From NCBI RefSeq assembly GCF_002307495.1, contig NZ_NTMR01000005.1, positions 124,001 to 188,000 of the forward strand: a DNA stretch of 64,000 bases. The letters run 5' to 3'. The stretch's first letter is position 1, and each line of letters opens with the position of its first letter. This stretch comes from Pseudomonas abyssi. GTDB taxonomy: Bacteria; Pseudomonadota; Gammaproteobacteria; Pseudomonadales; Pseudomonadaceae. Under the pieces are notes generated by a model. That model was not told where the DNA came from. It did no database searches and saw only the letters and a program-made list of their open reading frames with translations. The position numbers and the translations under genes were made by a program. Shown here one piece after another: positions 44,831-52,953 of the stretch.

Positions 44831-45850
44831 ATGAGCAACAAGCTGATCAACTATCTGGAAACCGCTGGCCTGAACTGGGCCGTGCCCGTGGTGCGGCTAT
44901 GTCGTGGTGAGGATGCCCGCGAGCAGGCCAGTGAACTCTTTACCAAGGTCGGTTTGCCGCTGATCGCCGTGCTGGTGTTCCTGCTGGTCTGGTCGGTTGG
45001 CGCCTCTCAGGTCAAGACCAGCCTGGGCGTGCTACCCGGCCCGGCGGCGGTGTGGCACCAGGCGGTCAATCTCTACGATGAGCATCAGGCACAACGGGAG
45101 AAGGCCGACGCCTTCTATCAGCGCCAGGAGGAGCGCAACGCAGCCAAGCTGGAGCGCAACCCCGATGCCGAGATCAAGTGGCGCGATTACACCGGCAAGC
45201 CGACCTTTTTCGACCAGATCGGCACCAGCCTGCTGACCGTGTTTACCGGGTTTGTGCTGGCCAGTCTGATCGCTATCCCGGTGGGTGTTGCCTGCGGTCT
45301 CAGCCCGAAACTCTACGGCGCCATCAGTCCGCTGGTGCAGATATTCAAGCCGGTGTCGCCGCTGGCCTGGTTGCCGATTGTCACTATGGTGGTCAGCGCC
45401 GTGTATATCTCCGACGACCCGCTGTTTCAGAAGTCGTTTATTACCTCGGCGGTCACTGTGACCCTCTGCTCCCTCTGGCCGACGCTGATCAACACCGCCG
45501 TGGCGGTGGCCTCCATCGACAAGGACTGGATCAACGTTGGCCGCGTGATTCGTCTGAACTGGCGCACCCAGGTCTTCAAGATCGCCATTCCGGCGGCGCT
45601 GCCGATGATCTTCACCGGCCTGCGTCTGTCGCTCGGGGTGGGCTGGATGGTGCTGATTGCCGCCGAGATGCTGGCGCAGAACCCGGGCCTGGGCAAGTTC
45701 GTCTGGGATGAGTTCCAGAACGGCAGCTCCGACTCCCTCGGCCGCATCATGGTGGCAGTCATCACGATCGGCATCATCGGTTTTCTGCTCGACTGGCTGA
45801 TGGTCACGCTGCAGAGCCTGCTGTCCCACCAGAAGCCCGCGGGCCATTGA
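44831..45850 (+). CDS. nrtB: Nitrate ABC transporter permease
   Basis: A 339-residue inner-membrane protein. Helices include LIAVLVFLLVWSVGASQVK, LLTVFTGFVLASLIAIPVGV, ISPLVQIFKPVSPLAWLPIV, RIMVAVITIGIIGFLLDWLM. A family-typical hydrophilic insert (HQAQREKADAFYQRQEERNA) lies between the first and second helices. The EAA loop is near NVGRVIRLNWRTQVFKIAIP. It is paired with nrtA and nrtC. Confidence 0.92.
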   Translation: MSNKLINYLETAGLNWAVPVVRLCRGEDAREQASELFTKVGLPLIAVLVFLLVWSVGASQVKTSLGVLPGPAAVWHQAVNLYDEHQAQREKADAFYQRQEERNAAKLERNPDAEIKWRDYTGKPTFFDQIGTSLLTVFTGFVLASLIAIPVGVACGLSPKLYGAISPLVQIFKPVSPLAWLPIVTMVVSAVYISDDPLFQKSFITSAVTVTLCSLWPTLINTAVAVASIDKDWINVGRVIRLNWRTQVFKIAIPAALPMIFTGLRLSLGVGWMVLIAAEMLAQNPGLGKFVWDEFQNGSSDSLGRIMVAVITIGIIGFLLDWLMVTLQSLLSHQKPAGH

Positions 45851-45865
45851 TCAGGAGAGAATCCC

Positions 45866-46732
45866 ATGTCTGTTATCGCCATGCGTAAAGAACACCTGCA
45901 CGAGTTGCCGGCCGAGACCGCCGGTGAAGCACCGAGCCGCCCGCGCGCCTTCCTTGATCTGTCCGGCGTATCTATCGACTTTCCGACGCGCAAGGGACCG
46001 TTTCGCGCCCTCAACAACGTCAGCCTGAAGATCGCCAAAGGCGAGTTTGTTTCCATCATCGGGCACTCCGGTTGCGGCAAATCGACGGTGCTGAACATTG
46101 TCGCCGGCCTGTATCAGGCCACCGAAGGCGGCGCCATTCTCAATGGCCGCGAGGTGAATCAGCCGGGACCAGAACGCGCGGTGGTATTTCAGAACCACGC
46201 ATTGTTGCCTTGGCTGACCTGCTATCAGAACGTGGAACTGGCAGTAAAGACCGTGTTCAAGGGCCGCAAGAACAAGCGGGAGATGCGCGAGTGGATCGAG
46301 CACAACCTCAAACTGGTGCACATGGATCACGCCATGCACAAGTATCCCGCCGAGATTTCCGGCGGGATGAAGCAACGGGTAGGGATAGCAAGGGCGTTGG
46401 CAATGGAGCCCTCAGTGCTGCTCATGGATGAGCCCTTCGGGGCGCTGGACGCGCTGACCCGAGCGCACTTGCAGGACTCGGTCATGGAGATTCAGGCCGA
46501 TCTGAACAACACGGTGATCATGGTGACCCACGATGTCGACGAAGCGGTGCTGCTGTCAGACAAGATCGTGATGATGACCAACGGGCCGGCGGCGACTGTG
46601 GGAGAGGTGCTGGAGGTGGACCTGGCGCGGCCGCGGGACCGGCTGGCGCTGGCCAGTGACGAGCGCTACAACCACTTCCGCTCGCAGGTGCTGAGTTTTC
46701 TGTACGAGCGTCAGCGGCGCCCGGTGGAGTAA
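45866..46732 (+). CDS. nrtC: Nitrate ABC transporter ATP-binding protein
   Basis: A 288-residue ATPase: Walker A GHSGCGKST, Q-loop VFQNHALLPWL, signature ISGGMKQRVGIARAL, Walker B VLLMDEPFGALD, H-loop MVTHDVDEA. It is a single-domain NrtD/NrtC-like protein without the C-terminal substrate-binding extension of cyanobacterial NrtC. It begins 15 nt after nrtB and ends the operon before a strong terminator. Confidence 0.9.
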   Translation: MSVIAMRKEHLHELPAETAGEAPSRPRAFLDLSGVSIDFPTRKGPFRALNNVSLKIAKGEFVSIIGHSGCGKSTVLNIVAGLYQATEGGAILNGREVNQPGPERAVVFQNHALLPWLTCYQNVELAVKTVFKGRKNKREMREWIEHNLKLVHMDHAMHKYPAEISGGMKQRVGIARALAMEPSVLLMDEPFGALDALTRAHLQDSVMEIQADLNNTVIMVTHDVDEAVLLSDKIVMMTNGPAATVGEVLEVDLARPRDRLALASDERYNHFRSQVLSFLYERQRRPVE

Positions 46733-46748
46733 TCTGCACCACCTGAAA

Positions 46749-46779
46749 CGACAAAGGGCCCTGTGTGGGCCCTTTGTCG
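46749..46779. terminator. Bidirectional terminator between nrtC and tonB
   Basis: A perfect 13-bp stem, CGACAAAGGGCCC (46749-46761) with GGGCCCTTTGTCG (46767-46779), 5-nt loop. It is between convergent operons. Confidence 0.9.
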
Positions 46780-46793
46780 TTGTTGCCTCAGGG

Positions 46794-47537
46794 TTAGCGC
46801 CCGTTGACCACTTCGAAGTTGACCGGAATGGTCAGCGCCAGTTGTTGCTCCAGCATGTCATCCGGGAACGGCGGGAAGGGCGATGCCTTCTCCAACATCT
46901 GGATAACGGCGCGGTCCAGTCGGGCGTAGCCCGAGCTGCGCTTGATTTCTGCACCGGTTACGCTGCCATCGCGATGGATGACAAAGCTCAGCGTGGCAAC
47001 GCCCTCTTCACGGCGCCGGCGCGAGGCCTGCGGATATCGCTTGTGGCGCGCCAGCTGGGCGGCGATCTTTGACTTGTAGTCGGTCGAGGCGCCGCCGGCT
47101 CCGCCGGTGGTGGTCGCACTACCCACACCGCTGGAACGGCTCAGCTGCGCGCGATTGTCCGACTGCCCAGGCTCGACAGCTTCGTTGGTCGAGGGTTGCT
47201 CGGGTGCCGGTTCCGGGTCCTCCTCACGCGGCGGCTCCGGCTTGGGCTTGGGCTTTTCACGCACCTGCGCCTGGGCCTGTTGGCGCGGTGGCTCCGGTGG
47301 CGGCGGTGGGGGCGGCGGCGGTGGCGGTGTCGGCTTGGGCGGCGCGACTTCTTCCGGCTGCTCGGTTTCTTCGGCCTCACCGAGATCGCCGAGCATACCC
47401 AGGTCGATCTCCACGCCCAGCACACCCTCGGCGGCCGCTGTAGCGGCTGGCGGGTTGAAGGCAATATACGCGAAGACTCCCAGGTGCACGGCCAGGGCAA
47501 TCGCCAAGGCGATCAACCAGTGTTGAGGACGAATCAT
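46794..47537 (-). CDS. tonB: TonB-family energy transducer
   Basis: A 247-residue TonB. The N-terminal TM anchor is HWLIALAIALAVHLGVFAYI. A Pro/Glu/Lys-rich spacer (PPKPTPPPPPPPPPPPEPP, then KPKPKPEPPREEDPEPAPE) crosses the periplasm. The C-terminal domain is YKSKIAAQLARHKRYPQASR to FPPFPDDMLEQQLALTIPVN. It is the last gene of the exbB-exbD-exbD-tonB operon, its ATG overlapping the exbD stop by four bases. Confidence 0.93.
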   Translation of the reverse strand: MIRPQHWLIALAIALAVHLGVFAYIAFNPPAATAAAEGVLGVEIDLGMLGDLGEAEETEQPEEVAPPKPTPPPPPPPPPPPEPPRQQAQAQVREKPKPKPEPPREEDPEPAPEQPSTNEAVEPGQSDNRAQLSRSSGVGSATTTGGAGGASTDYKSKIAAQLARHKRYPQASRRRREEGVATLSFVIHRDGSVTGAEIKRSSGYARLDRAVIQMLEKASPFPPFPDDMLEQQLALTIPVNFEVVNGR

Positions 47538-47962
47538 GGCTGTTCCTCACCGGGCTGCGTCAGCAGGGTGATACGGCGGAAGCCGGCGGCCTTGATACGC
47601 TGCATCAGTGCCTGCAGGGCTTCGACGGGAACGTCACCGTCAGCCTTGATGGCCAGGCTGAAGCTGTCCGGGTTCTCGACCTGTTCGAAGGCGGCGATCA
47701 GCGGCGCGTCCAGATCCTCCAGGGCGATCTGCTCATCGTTCAGCCACAGCTGCTTGTCGGCATCGAGCAGGATCTGCAGCGCCTCGTCATCGACATAGGC
47801 TTCGCTGATGGACTCGGGCGGAGAAACGAACGCAGCGTCTGACTTGCTGATCTGACCGGCGACCATAAAGAAGATCAGCATCAGAAACACGATGTTGATC
47901 AGCGGGATCAGCGCATCGTCACCGTTATCCTTGCGGTGGGTGTTTTCGGCAACCAGCTTCAC
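47534..47962 (-). CDS. exbD: ExbD-family biopolymer transport protein (second copy)
   Basis: A 142-residue protein with one N-terminal TM helix (LIPLINIVFLMLIFFMVAGQ). The ExbD/TolR proton-channel Asp is replaced by Asn (PLINIVFLM), so this copy may not conduct protons itself. The C-terminal periplasmic domain is typical (SFSLAIKADGDVPVEALQAL, RRITLLTQPG). It overlaps the first exbD and tonB by four bases each. Confidence 0.88.
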   Translation of the reverse strand: MKLVAENTHRKDNGDDALIPLINIVFLMLIFFMVAGQISKSDAAFVSPPESISEAYVDDEALQILLDADKQLWLNDEQIALEDLDAPLIAAFEQVENPDSFSLAIKADGDVPVEALQALMQRIKAAGFRRITLLTQPGEEQP

Positions 47963-48354
47963 GGCAATACTCCGGTCATGGATACCTTCTGGGCACCGGC
48001 ACGATGCAGCTGATCCAGCAGGCTCACCAGAGTCTGGGTCTTGACCTCGGGCGCTGCCTCAACGGCGTAGACCGCTTCAGGTGCTGCTGCCACCAAAGTG
48101 CGCAGACCGTCCAGGTCAGTCAGCTGGTAGGTCTTGCCATCATGGGTCACGCGGCCGGCGTCAGACTCCACCCGCACGATTTCAATCTCATCGGGCTTGT
48201 TCTCGGTCTGGTTCGCCGAGGACAGGGAAATCTGCCGCCAGTGCATGAAGTTGGACGAGAGCATGAAGAACAGCAGCAGAATGAACACCACATCAATCAA
48301 GGGTGTCAGGCTGATGCCGCGTCGCTTCTTGCCCGGAAAGGCCTCAAGCTGCAT
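47959..48354 (-). CDS. exbD: ExbD-family biopolymer transport protein (first copy)
   Basis: A 131-residue protein with TM helix ISLTPLIDVVFILLLFFMLS. It keeps the essential Asp (PLIDVVF), unlike the paralogue that follows. The periplasmic domain ends in LDQLHRAGAQKVSMTGVLP. The start chosen is ATG 48354 (MQLEAFPGKKRRG), which overlaps the exbB end by 11 nt. Confidence 0.9.
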   Translation of the reverse strand: MQLEAFPGKKRRGISLTPLIDVVFILLLFFMLSSNFMHWRQISLSSANQTENKPDEIEIVRVESDAGRVTHDGKTYQLTDLDGLRTLVAAAPEAVYAVEAAPEVKTQTLVSLLDQLHRAGAQKVSMTGVLP

Positions 48355-49231
48355 TGACCACCTTCCCGCTCGCGCTGGACTGCGCCTTGGGCTGGTGGGT
48401 AAAGACCTGGGTGACCGCGTCGTTGATGCTGGCCGCAACACGCTCAACGCGGCGCTCAAGCCAGCTGTGTACGGCAACGGTCGGAATCGCCACGGCCAGA
48501 CCCACTGCCGTGGTCAGCAGCGCCTGCCAGATACCGCCAGACAGAACCGAGGGGTCAACACGGCTACCGGCTGCTTCCATGTTCTGGAACGCGACGATCA
48601 TGCCCAGTACGGTACCCAGCAGACCCAGCAGCGGAGCCAGGTTGGCGATGACTTCCAGCGGGCGCAGCAGCATTTTCAGCTGGTTCAGACGGAAGGTAGC
48701 AACGCGTTCCAGCTCTTCACGCAGCAGGGCCAGGTCGGTGCCGTTGCGCTTGCCGCGCATGGCCAGCAGCAGCACCGAGGGGACGGTCTGGCGGGTGTTC
48801 AGTTGTGCGATAGCATCGTCTGTATGGCCCTGGTGCCAGAGCGCCAGGCTGCGACGGACCGCGCGGGTGCCCTCGGGAGCGGGTAGGTAGAATTGCCACA
48901 GCTTGATCAACAGGATGGTCAGGGCGACCACCGACATACCCAGCAGAATCCAGACCACCGGACCACCGACGACCAGCCAGTCCTGCAGGGTTTCGGCCAG
49001 CGAGCGGGCTGTCTCGGCATTGTCAACTGCAGCGGCCATACTGGGGTCCAGGGGGGCACCGGTCAGAGCATCGGTGGCACCGGTCAGATCACCGCCGGGC
49101 AGGGAGCCCTCAGCGCCCGGAGTACCTTGGGTTGCCGCGTCTACCGGGGTACCGGAAGCGTCCGTCGCCGTGGTCTCAGGGGTGGTGGAGGTGGTTTCGG
49201 TTGCGTCTGGAGCGGCGGCTTCGGTGGTCAC
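48344..49231 (-). CDS. exbB: ExbB/TolQ-family proton channel subunit
   Basis: A protein of about 295 residues. The first 80 are Thr/Ala/Pro-rich and non-conserved (ETTSTTPETTATDASGTPVD). TM helices follow around VVWILLGMSVVALTILLIKLW, NLAPLLGLLGTVLGMIVAF and LLTTAVGLAVAIPTVAVHSW, the ExbB core. The start chosen is GTG 49231, with GGAGG five bases upstream; a TTG four codons earlier is less likely. Operon head of the TonB energising system. Confidence 0.85.
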   Translation of the reverse strand: MTTEAAAPDATETTSTTPETTATDASGTPVDAATQGTPGAEGSLPGGDLTGATDALTGAPLDPSMAAAVDNAETARSLAETLQDWLVVGGPVVWILLGMSVVALTILLIKLWQFYLPAPEGTRAVRRSLALWHQGHTDDAIAQLNTRQTVPSVLLLAMRGKRNGTDLALLREELERVATFRLNQLKMLLRPLEVIANLAPLLGLLGTVLGMIVAFQNMEAAGSRVDPSVLSGGIWQALLTTAVGLAVAIPTVAVHSWLERRVERVAASINDAVTQVFTHQPKAQSSASGKVVNAA

Positions 49232-49261
49232 AATGGCCTCCAAGAGGGAAAATTAAGGCGC

Positions 49262-49282
49262 AAATGATATGGGTTCTCATTT
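49262..49282. promoter_or_regulatory. Possible Fur box upstream of exbB
   Basis: AAATGATATGGGTTCTCATTT carries AATGA / TCATT arms around a 9-nt centre, a loose Fur-type pattern, 31 nt before the exbB start. Iron control of a TonB operon would be expected; the match is imperfect. Confidence 0.4.
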
Positions 49283-49367
49283 CTTGGTGCAAGTGCTTGT
49301 GACCGGATGTTGCCAATCGAGGGAATTTGATCTGACCAACGGAGTCAACAGAGAAATTAACGCCCCC

Positions 49368-49530
49368 AGGGAGGCACTGATCAATTGCACATGCCCTCTG
49401 CGAGTGCTCAAGCTGGGCCGCACTCTGCGTTGTGATTTCTCGACAGGTCCCGACATGCCTTCGAAATCACGCCTTGATTGCAGCCCAGCCTGAACGCCAG
49501 AGGGCATGCGGAATTAATCAGTGCCTCCCT
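49368..49530. repeat. 163-bp nested palindrome upstream of speC (MITE-like)
   Basis: The left end, AGGGAGGCACTGATCAATTG (49368 onward), matches the reverse complement of the right end (49495-49530) over about 35 bp with only a few changes. Inside it, AGCTGGGC and GCCCAGC form a second stem, and GTGATTTCTCGA with TCGAAATCAC a third. The whole can fold as one long hairpin. The termini look like insertion-sequence ends, but no target-site duplication is evident and there is no transposase. It may be a MITE or a structured leader. Confidence 0.65.
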
Positions 49531-49885
49531 ATTGACCGCCGGATCGCTTGGTTTTAAGGTTCGCTCCGAACGTTGAGGCTGGCACGATCCATACGGCTCA
49601 AGTACTGACGACGAGACAGCAAGACTGCCTTTTATAGACAGACTTATTGCTTTCGGCGCACGCCTTGGGAAGTAGGCGAACCAAAGTGGGGATACTGATC
49701 AGACGTTCGCACCCCCGGGTTGTGTGTTGGCTGAAAACGTTCAGAGTCGCTTCCGTCGGAAGGCGTACTGCAGGTTCCTGCTCAGGCGAGCGGAGGGCAC
49801 GCGTGCACCTCTGCCCTGCATATCTGATCCTCTATTCGTCCTCACACGGTCCGTCACCAGAACTTAATGCTTTGGAGCCGACGCC
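49531..49885 (+). other. Long structured region before speC
   Basis: This 355-nt stretch has no convincing gene. It contains several short foldbacks: GGTTCGCTCCGAAC near 49560, CGCCT/AGGCG near 49660-49680 and GCAGG-TTC-CTGC near 49770. Together with the upstream palindrome it suggests a long leader or promoter region of the decarboxylase gene; no known riboswitch is recognised. Confidence 0.4.
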
Positions 49886-51049
49886 ATGTCCATCAAACTG
49901 GAAGACTATTTCGACCGCGACACTTTCGGTCGCATCAAGGCCTGTGCCGATCAACACGAAACCCCCTTTCTCGTGGTTGACCTGAAAACCATCGATCGTG
50001 CCTACGACGACCTGGTCGACGGCTTTCCCTTCGCCAAGGTCTATTATGCAGTCAAAGCCAACCCGGCCAATGAAGTGCTCTCGCTGCTGCGCGACAAGGG
50101 CTCCAACTTCGACATCGCCTCCATCTATGAGCTGGAGAAAGTACTGGCGCTGGGCGTCAAGCCCGAGCAGATCAGCTTCGGCAATACCATCAAGAAAGCC
50201 CGTCACATCCGTGCCTTCTATGAAAAGGGCGTGCGCCTGTACGCCACCGACTCCGAAGCCGACCTGCGCAATATCGCCAAGGCCGCCCCTGGCTCCAAGG
50301 TATATGTCCGCATTTTGACCGAAGGCTCGACCACCGCCGACTGGCCGCTGTCGCGCAAGTTCGGCTGCCAGACCGATATGGCGATGGACCTGCTGGTGCT
50401 GGCCCGTGAGCTGGGCCTGGAGCCCTACGGCATCTCCTTCCACGTCGGCTCGCAGCAACGCGATATCGGCGCCTGGGATGCTGCCATCGCCAAGGTCAAG
50501 GTGATCTTCGAGCGTCTGAAGGAAGAAGACAACATCACCCTGAAGATGATCAACATGGGTGGCGGCTTCCCGGCCAACTACATCACCAAGACCAACACCC
50601 TGCAGACCTACGCGGAAGAAATCACCCGCTTCCTGCAGGAAGACTTTGGTGACGAACTGCCGGAAATCATCCTCGAACCGGGCCGCTCGCTGATTGCCAA
50701 CGCCGGGATTCTGGTCAGCGAAGTCGTGCTGGTGTCGCGCAAGTCGCACACCGCACTGGAGCGCTGGGTCTACACCGACGTAGGCAAGTTCTCCGGCCTG
50801 ATCGAAACCATGGACGAATCCATCAAGTTCCCGCTGTGGACCGAAAAGCAGGGTGAACTGGAAGAAGCCGTCATCGCCGGCCCGACCTGTGATAGTGCCG
50901 ACATCATGTACGAACACTACAAATACGGCCTGCCGCTGAACCTGGCCATCGGCGACCGCCTCTACTGGCTGTCCACCGGTGCCTACACCACCAGCTACAG
51001 CGCCATCGAGTTCAACGGCTTCCCGCCGCTGGAAGCGTTTTACGTCTAA
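49886..51049 (+). CDS. speC: Ornithine/lysine decarboxylase (fold type III PLP enzyme)
   Basis: A 387-residue eukaryotic-type decarboxylase. The PLP lysine is in KVYYAVKANP, the glycine-rich phosphate loop is NMGGGFPANY, EPGRSLIANAG follows, and the catalytic Cys is in PTCDSADIMY. Its length and fold separate it from the large inducible SpeF/CadA enzymes. It makes putrescine (or cadaverine) for polyamine synthesis. The ATG at 49886 follows GGAG. The TAA stop lies inside an 11-bp inverted repeat. Confidence 0.92.
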   Translation: MSIKLEDYFDRDTFGRIKACADQHETPFLVVDLKTIDRAYDDLVDGFPFAKVYYAVKANPANEVLSLLRDKGSNFDIASIYELEKVLALGVKPEQISFGNTIKKARHIRAFYEKGVRLYATDSEADLRNIAKAAPGSKVYVRILTEGSTTADWPLSRKFGCQTDMAMDLLVLARELGLEPYGISFHVGSQQRDIGAWDAAIAKVKVIFERLKEEDNITLKMINMGGGFPANYITKTNTLQTYAEEITRFLQEDFGDELPEIILEPGRSLIANAGILVSEVVLVSRKSHTALERWVYTDVGKFSGLIETMDESIKFPLWTEKQGELEEAVIAGPTCDSADIMYEHYKYGLPLNLAIGDRLYWLSTGAYTTSYSAIEFNGFPPLEAFYV

Positions 51050-51099
51050 AGCGCGTAGCGCTTTAGACAGCCGCAAGCTGTAAGCTTCAAGCTGCAAGT
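51044..51099 (+). repeat. Stop-codon hairpin and AAGC repeats at the speC 3' end
   Basis: GTCTAAAGCGC (51044-51054) and GCGCTTTAGAC (51058-51068) form a perfect 11-bp inverted repeat with a GTA loop that contains the speC stop TAA (51047-51049). AGCCGCAAGCTGTAAGCTTC and AAGCTGCAAG follow, then the terminator. Fourth clear copy of the composite. Confidence 0.8.
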
Positions 51100-51100
51100 G

Positions 51101-51132
51101 AAAACCCCGCGTCGGTAACGGCGCGGGGTTTT
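51101..51132 (+). terminator. Terminator after speC
   Basis: AAAACCCCGC (51101-51110) and GCGGGGTTTT (51123-51132) form a 10-bp stem, followed by TGTTT. It completes the hairpin-repeat-terminator composite. Confidence 0.85.
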
Positions 51133-51256
51133 TGTTTATGGGCATGGGTCGCAGTTTCAATGTGCCATCAGCTGGAATGGTGGGCAGCGGGTCACTGGTT
51201 GCTCTCTGGTTTGTTACAGTCCGGGCAGGACACACAAACCGCATATAGGGAGCCGT

Positions 51257-52006
51257 ATGCTTGAGATCGCGTTTTGGGGGCTGGTCGGACTGGTGCTGAT
51301 TGGGCCGTTGTTTATGAACATCGTCGGACCCTTCATCGTCTGGCGCACCCAGAGAATACCCACCATCGTCCAGTTTGAATTGGTCAGCGACGAAGACTTT
51401 TTCGAGCGTTGCACCGAAGGCGTTCCCTATTTTGACGAGCAGATGATAGATGCCGGATTCGTTGTGGTAGGTAACTCGTCGCTGCACGATAGCCACACCG
51501 ATACCTGGTTTCGCGTCTACTGGCACGCGCAATTGAAGCTGGCCGGGACTGTGGTCGGCATCAGCGCAACCAATCAGCCGGATCTCACCTACTGCGAGTT
51601 CTCGCAGAAATTCTCCGACGGCCGCTGGCTGAACGTCTCCAATAGCAACCGCCCGGAAGCCTATCCGGCGCTACCGATCAAGCAGAGTTTTCAGTTCCCG
51701 GAGGTGCAGGTCGTTGAGCAATTGCTGTCGTTGCACGCGCAGCTGCGGCAGCGCCTCAAGGGTGGCCTGCAGCCAGTCGACTACCAGGCGGAGCAAGGCT
51801 TCGCCGAAATCACCGCCTTCCTGCGCGAAGAGTCTGATGCGCTGTTGGATAAGGGCCTGGTCAAACCCGAAATCGATGCCGACGGCAAGCGGTCACTCAC
51901 CTTGTACGGGGCCTTTGTGATGACGTGGCGCTCGGTGTGGCCGGGGAGAGCGATTGTGGCAGCGTTGAAGCGGCGAGGTGCCAGGCGGGCTGTGGCGCGT
52001 GGCTAA
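51257..52006 (+). CDS. Uncharacterised protein with one N-terminal membrane helix
   Basis: A 249-residue protein: one hydrophobic helix at the N-terminus (LEIAFWGLVGLVLIGPLFMN), then a soluble domain (VQFELVSDEDFFERCTEGVP, DTWFRVYWHAQLKLAGTVVG, SQKFSDGRWLNVSNSNRPEA) and a basic tail. The AGGGAGCCGT site precedes the ATG. No family is recognised; the fold is predicted to be membrane-anchored in the cytoplasm or periplasm. Confidence 0.7.
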   Translation: MLEIAFWGLVGLVLIGPLFMNIVGPFIVWRTQRIPTIVQFELVSDEDFFERCTEGVPYFDEQMIDAGFVVVGNSSLHDSHTDTWFRVYWHAQLKLAGTVVGISATNQPDLTYCEFSQKFSDGRWLNVSNSNRPEAYPALPIKQSFQFPEVQVVEQLLSLHAQLRQRLKGGLQPVDYQAEQGFAEITAFLREESDALLDKGLVKPEIDADGKRSLTLYGAFVMTWRSVWPGRAIVAALKRRGARRAVARG

Positions 52007-52019
52007 TGATGGTTGTGTT

Positions 52020-52784
52020 TCAAAGCGGTTCACCTACGAAGCAATGTTCGCGATGCCACGCTAGGAGGGTCGCGTCGGGTGAGAACTTACTTGGAAGCTG
52101 CAAGACCGCCCCTTGGTGGGCGAAAAAGGTAGCGGCCATATACGCATTGCGTTGTTGGTCACGCAGTTCATTCGATAGCAGTAGTCGGTAGTCGTCGGAG
52201 AACGTGATAAGACCGCTGTCGAAAGCCTTGTCAAACATCAGGCTTAAGCACAGCCCGTTACTTGGGTTTAGCCGGTTTTGGATGTCGATGCGCCATGGGC
52301 GAATATGACTGGCGATCAGGAATCGGTCATCACTCAGTCCTGTGATACAGCAGCTATTGTTGTAGGCCGATAGAACTGCTGCACGAAATAGCTGTTGGCC
52401 CTTGCGGACTTTGGTTCTAGCGAAATGATCAGACTCTTGATAAGAGGCTGGTTCTTCAGGCTCTTTGGTTGTCTCTGTACCAAGCGCAGAAGCCAGGGCT
52501 TGTTCTGCTAGTGGCATTAGCGTGGATGTGTCACTGGTAAAGGTTTGCCACATCTGACGATCAAGCTCTGACGCGCCAGGTAGGCCCTTTCGGCCAGTGC
52601 CGGTTATTTGGGGGTCGAGACTAGCAAGATTGCTCAGCTTCATTGCCAGCGAGTCCGGCGTGCGTTGCAACGACTTGGCGGCCTGAATAATCAGCGGCTG
52701 GCGACGGTGAAACTGGCCAAATGGCAGTTGGCAATACAAGCCGAGCGCGACGAGCAACTCGTCCTGAGTCCAGCGCTTTGCCAT
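52020..52784 (-). CDS. HNH endonuclease-like protein
   Basis: A 254-residue protein. The N-terminal half (RWTQDELLVALGLYCQLPFG, AKSLQRTPDSLAMKLSNLAS) is a helical domain seen in restriction-like HNH proteins. The C-terminal HNH_2-type nuclease has CCITGLSDDRFLIASHIRPW and NRLNPSNGLCLSLMFDKAFD. The first His (SHIRPW) and Asn (NGL) are kept, but the position usually His before FD is Phe (LMFDKAFD), so activity may be altered. It has a strong AAGGAGG ribosome-binding site. G+C looks lower than in the neighbours, hinting at transfer. Confidence 0.75.
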   Translation of the reverse strand: MAKRWTQDELLVALGLYCQLPFGQFHRRQPLIIQAAKSLQRTPDSLAMKLSNLASLDPQITGTGRKGLPGASELDRQMWQTFTSDTSTLMPLAEQALASALGTETTKEPEEPASYQESDHFARTKVRKGQQLFRAAVLSAYNNSCCITGLSDDRFLIASHIRPWRIDIQNRLNPSNGLCLSLMFDKAFDSGLITFSDDYRLLLSNELRDQQRNAYMAATFFAHQGAVLQLPSKFSPDATLLAWHREHCFVGEPL

Positions 52785-52831
52785 ACAACCTCCTTGTGTG
52801 TGGGTAGTGAGCATCCTACCGCAATACAAAC

Positions 52832-52867
52832 AAAAAGCCCGCCCCTGAACCCAGGGGCGGGCTTTTT
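52832..52867 (-). terminator. Terminator of the SDR gene
   Basis: A perfect 16-bp stem, AAAAAGCCCGCCCCTG (52832-52847) with CAGGGGCGGGCTTTTT (52852-52867), loop AACC. On the minus strand it is followed by G after TTTTT. Confidence 0.9.
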
Positions 52868-52885
52868 AACATCGGGCAGTGCTGT

Positions 52886-52953
52886 TGCTTCTAGCTTGCA
52901 GCTTGAGGCTTAAAGCTTGCCGCTCCAGAAGTAGCCGTCAGGCAAACTTCTGG
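52886..52953 (-). repeat. AAGC repeats and stop-codon inverted repeat at the SDR 3' end
   Basis: CCAGAAGT (52925-52932) and ACTTCTGG (52946-52953) form an 8-bp inverted repeat with a 13-nt centre holding the SDR stop (52938-52940). On the minus strand GGCAAGCTTTAAGCCTCAAG and CTGCAAGCTAG follow, then the terminator at 52832-52867. Fifth copy of the composite. Confidence 0.7.

Noticed and set aside
49832-51532. 566-codon minus-strand frame over speC
   Set aside because: Antisense to a decarboxylase with intact PLP and Cys motifs.
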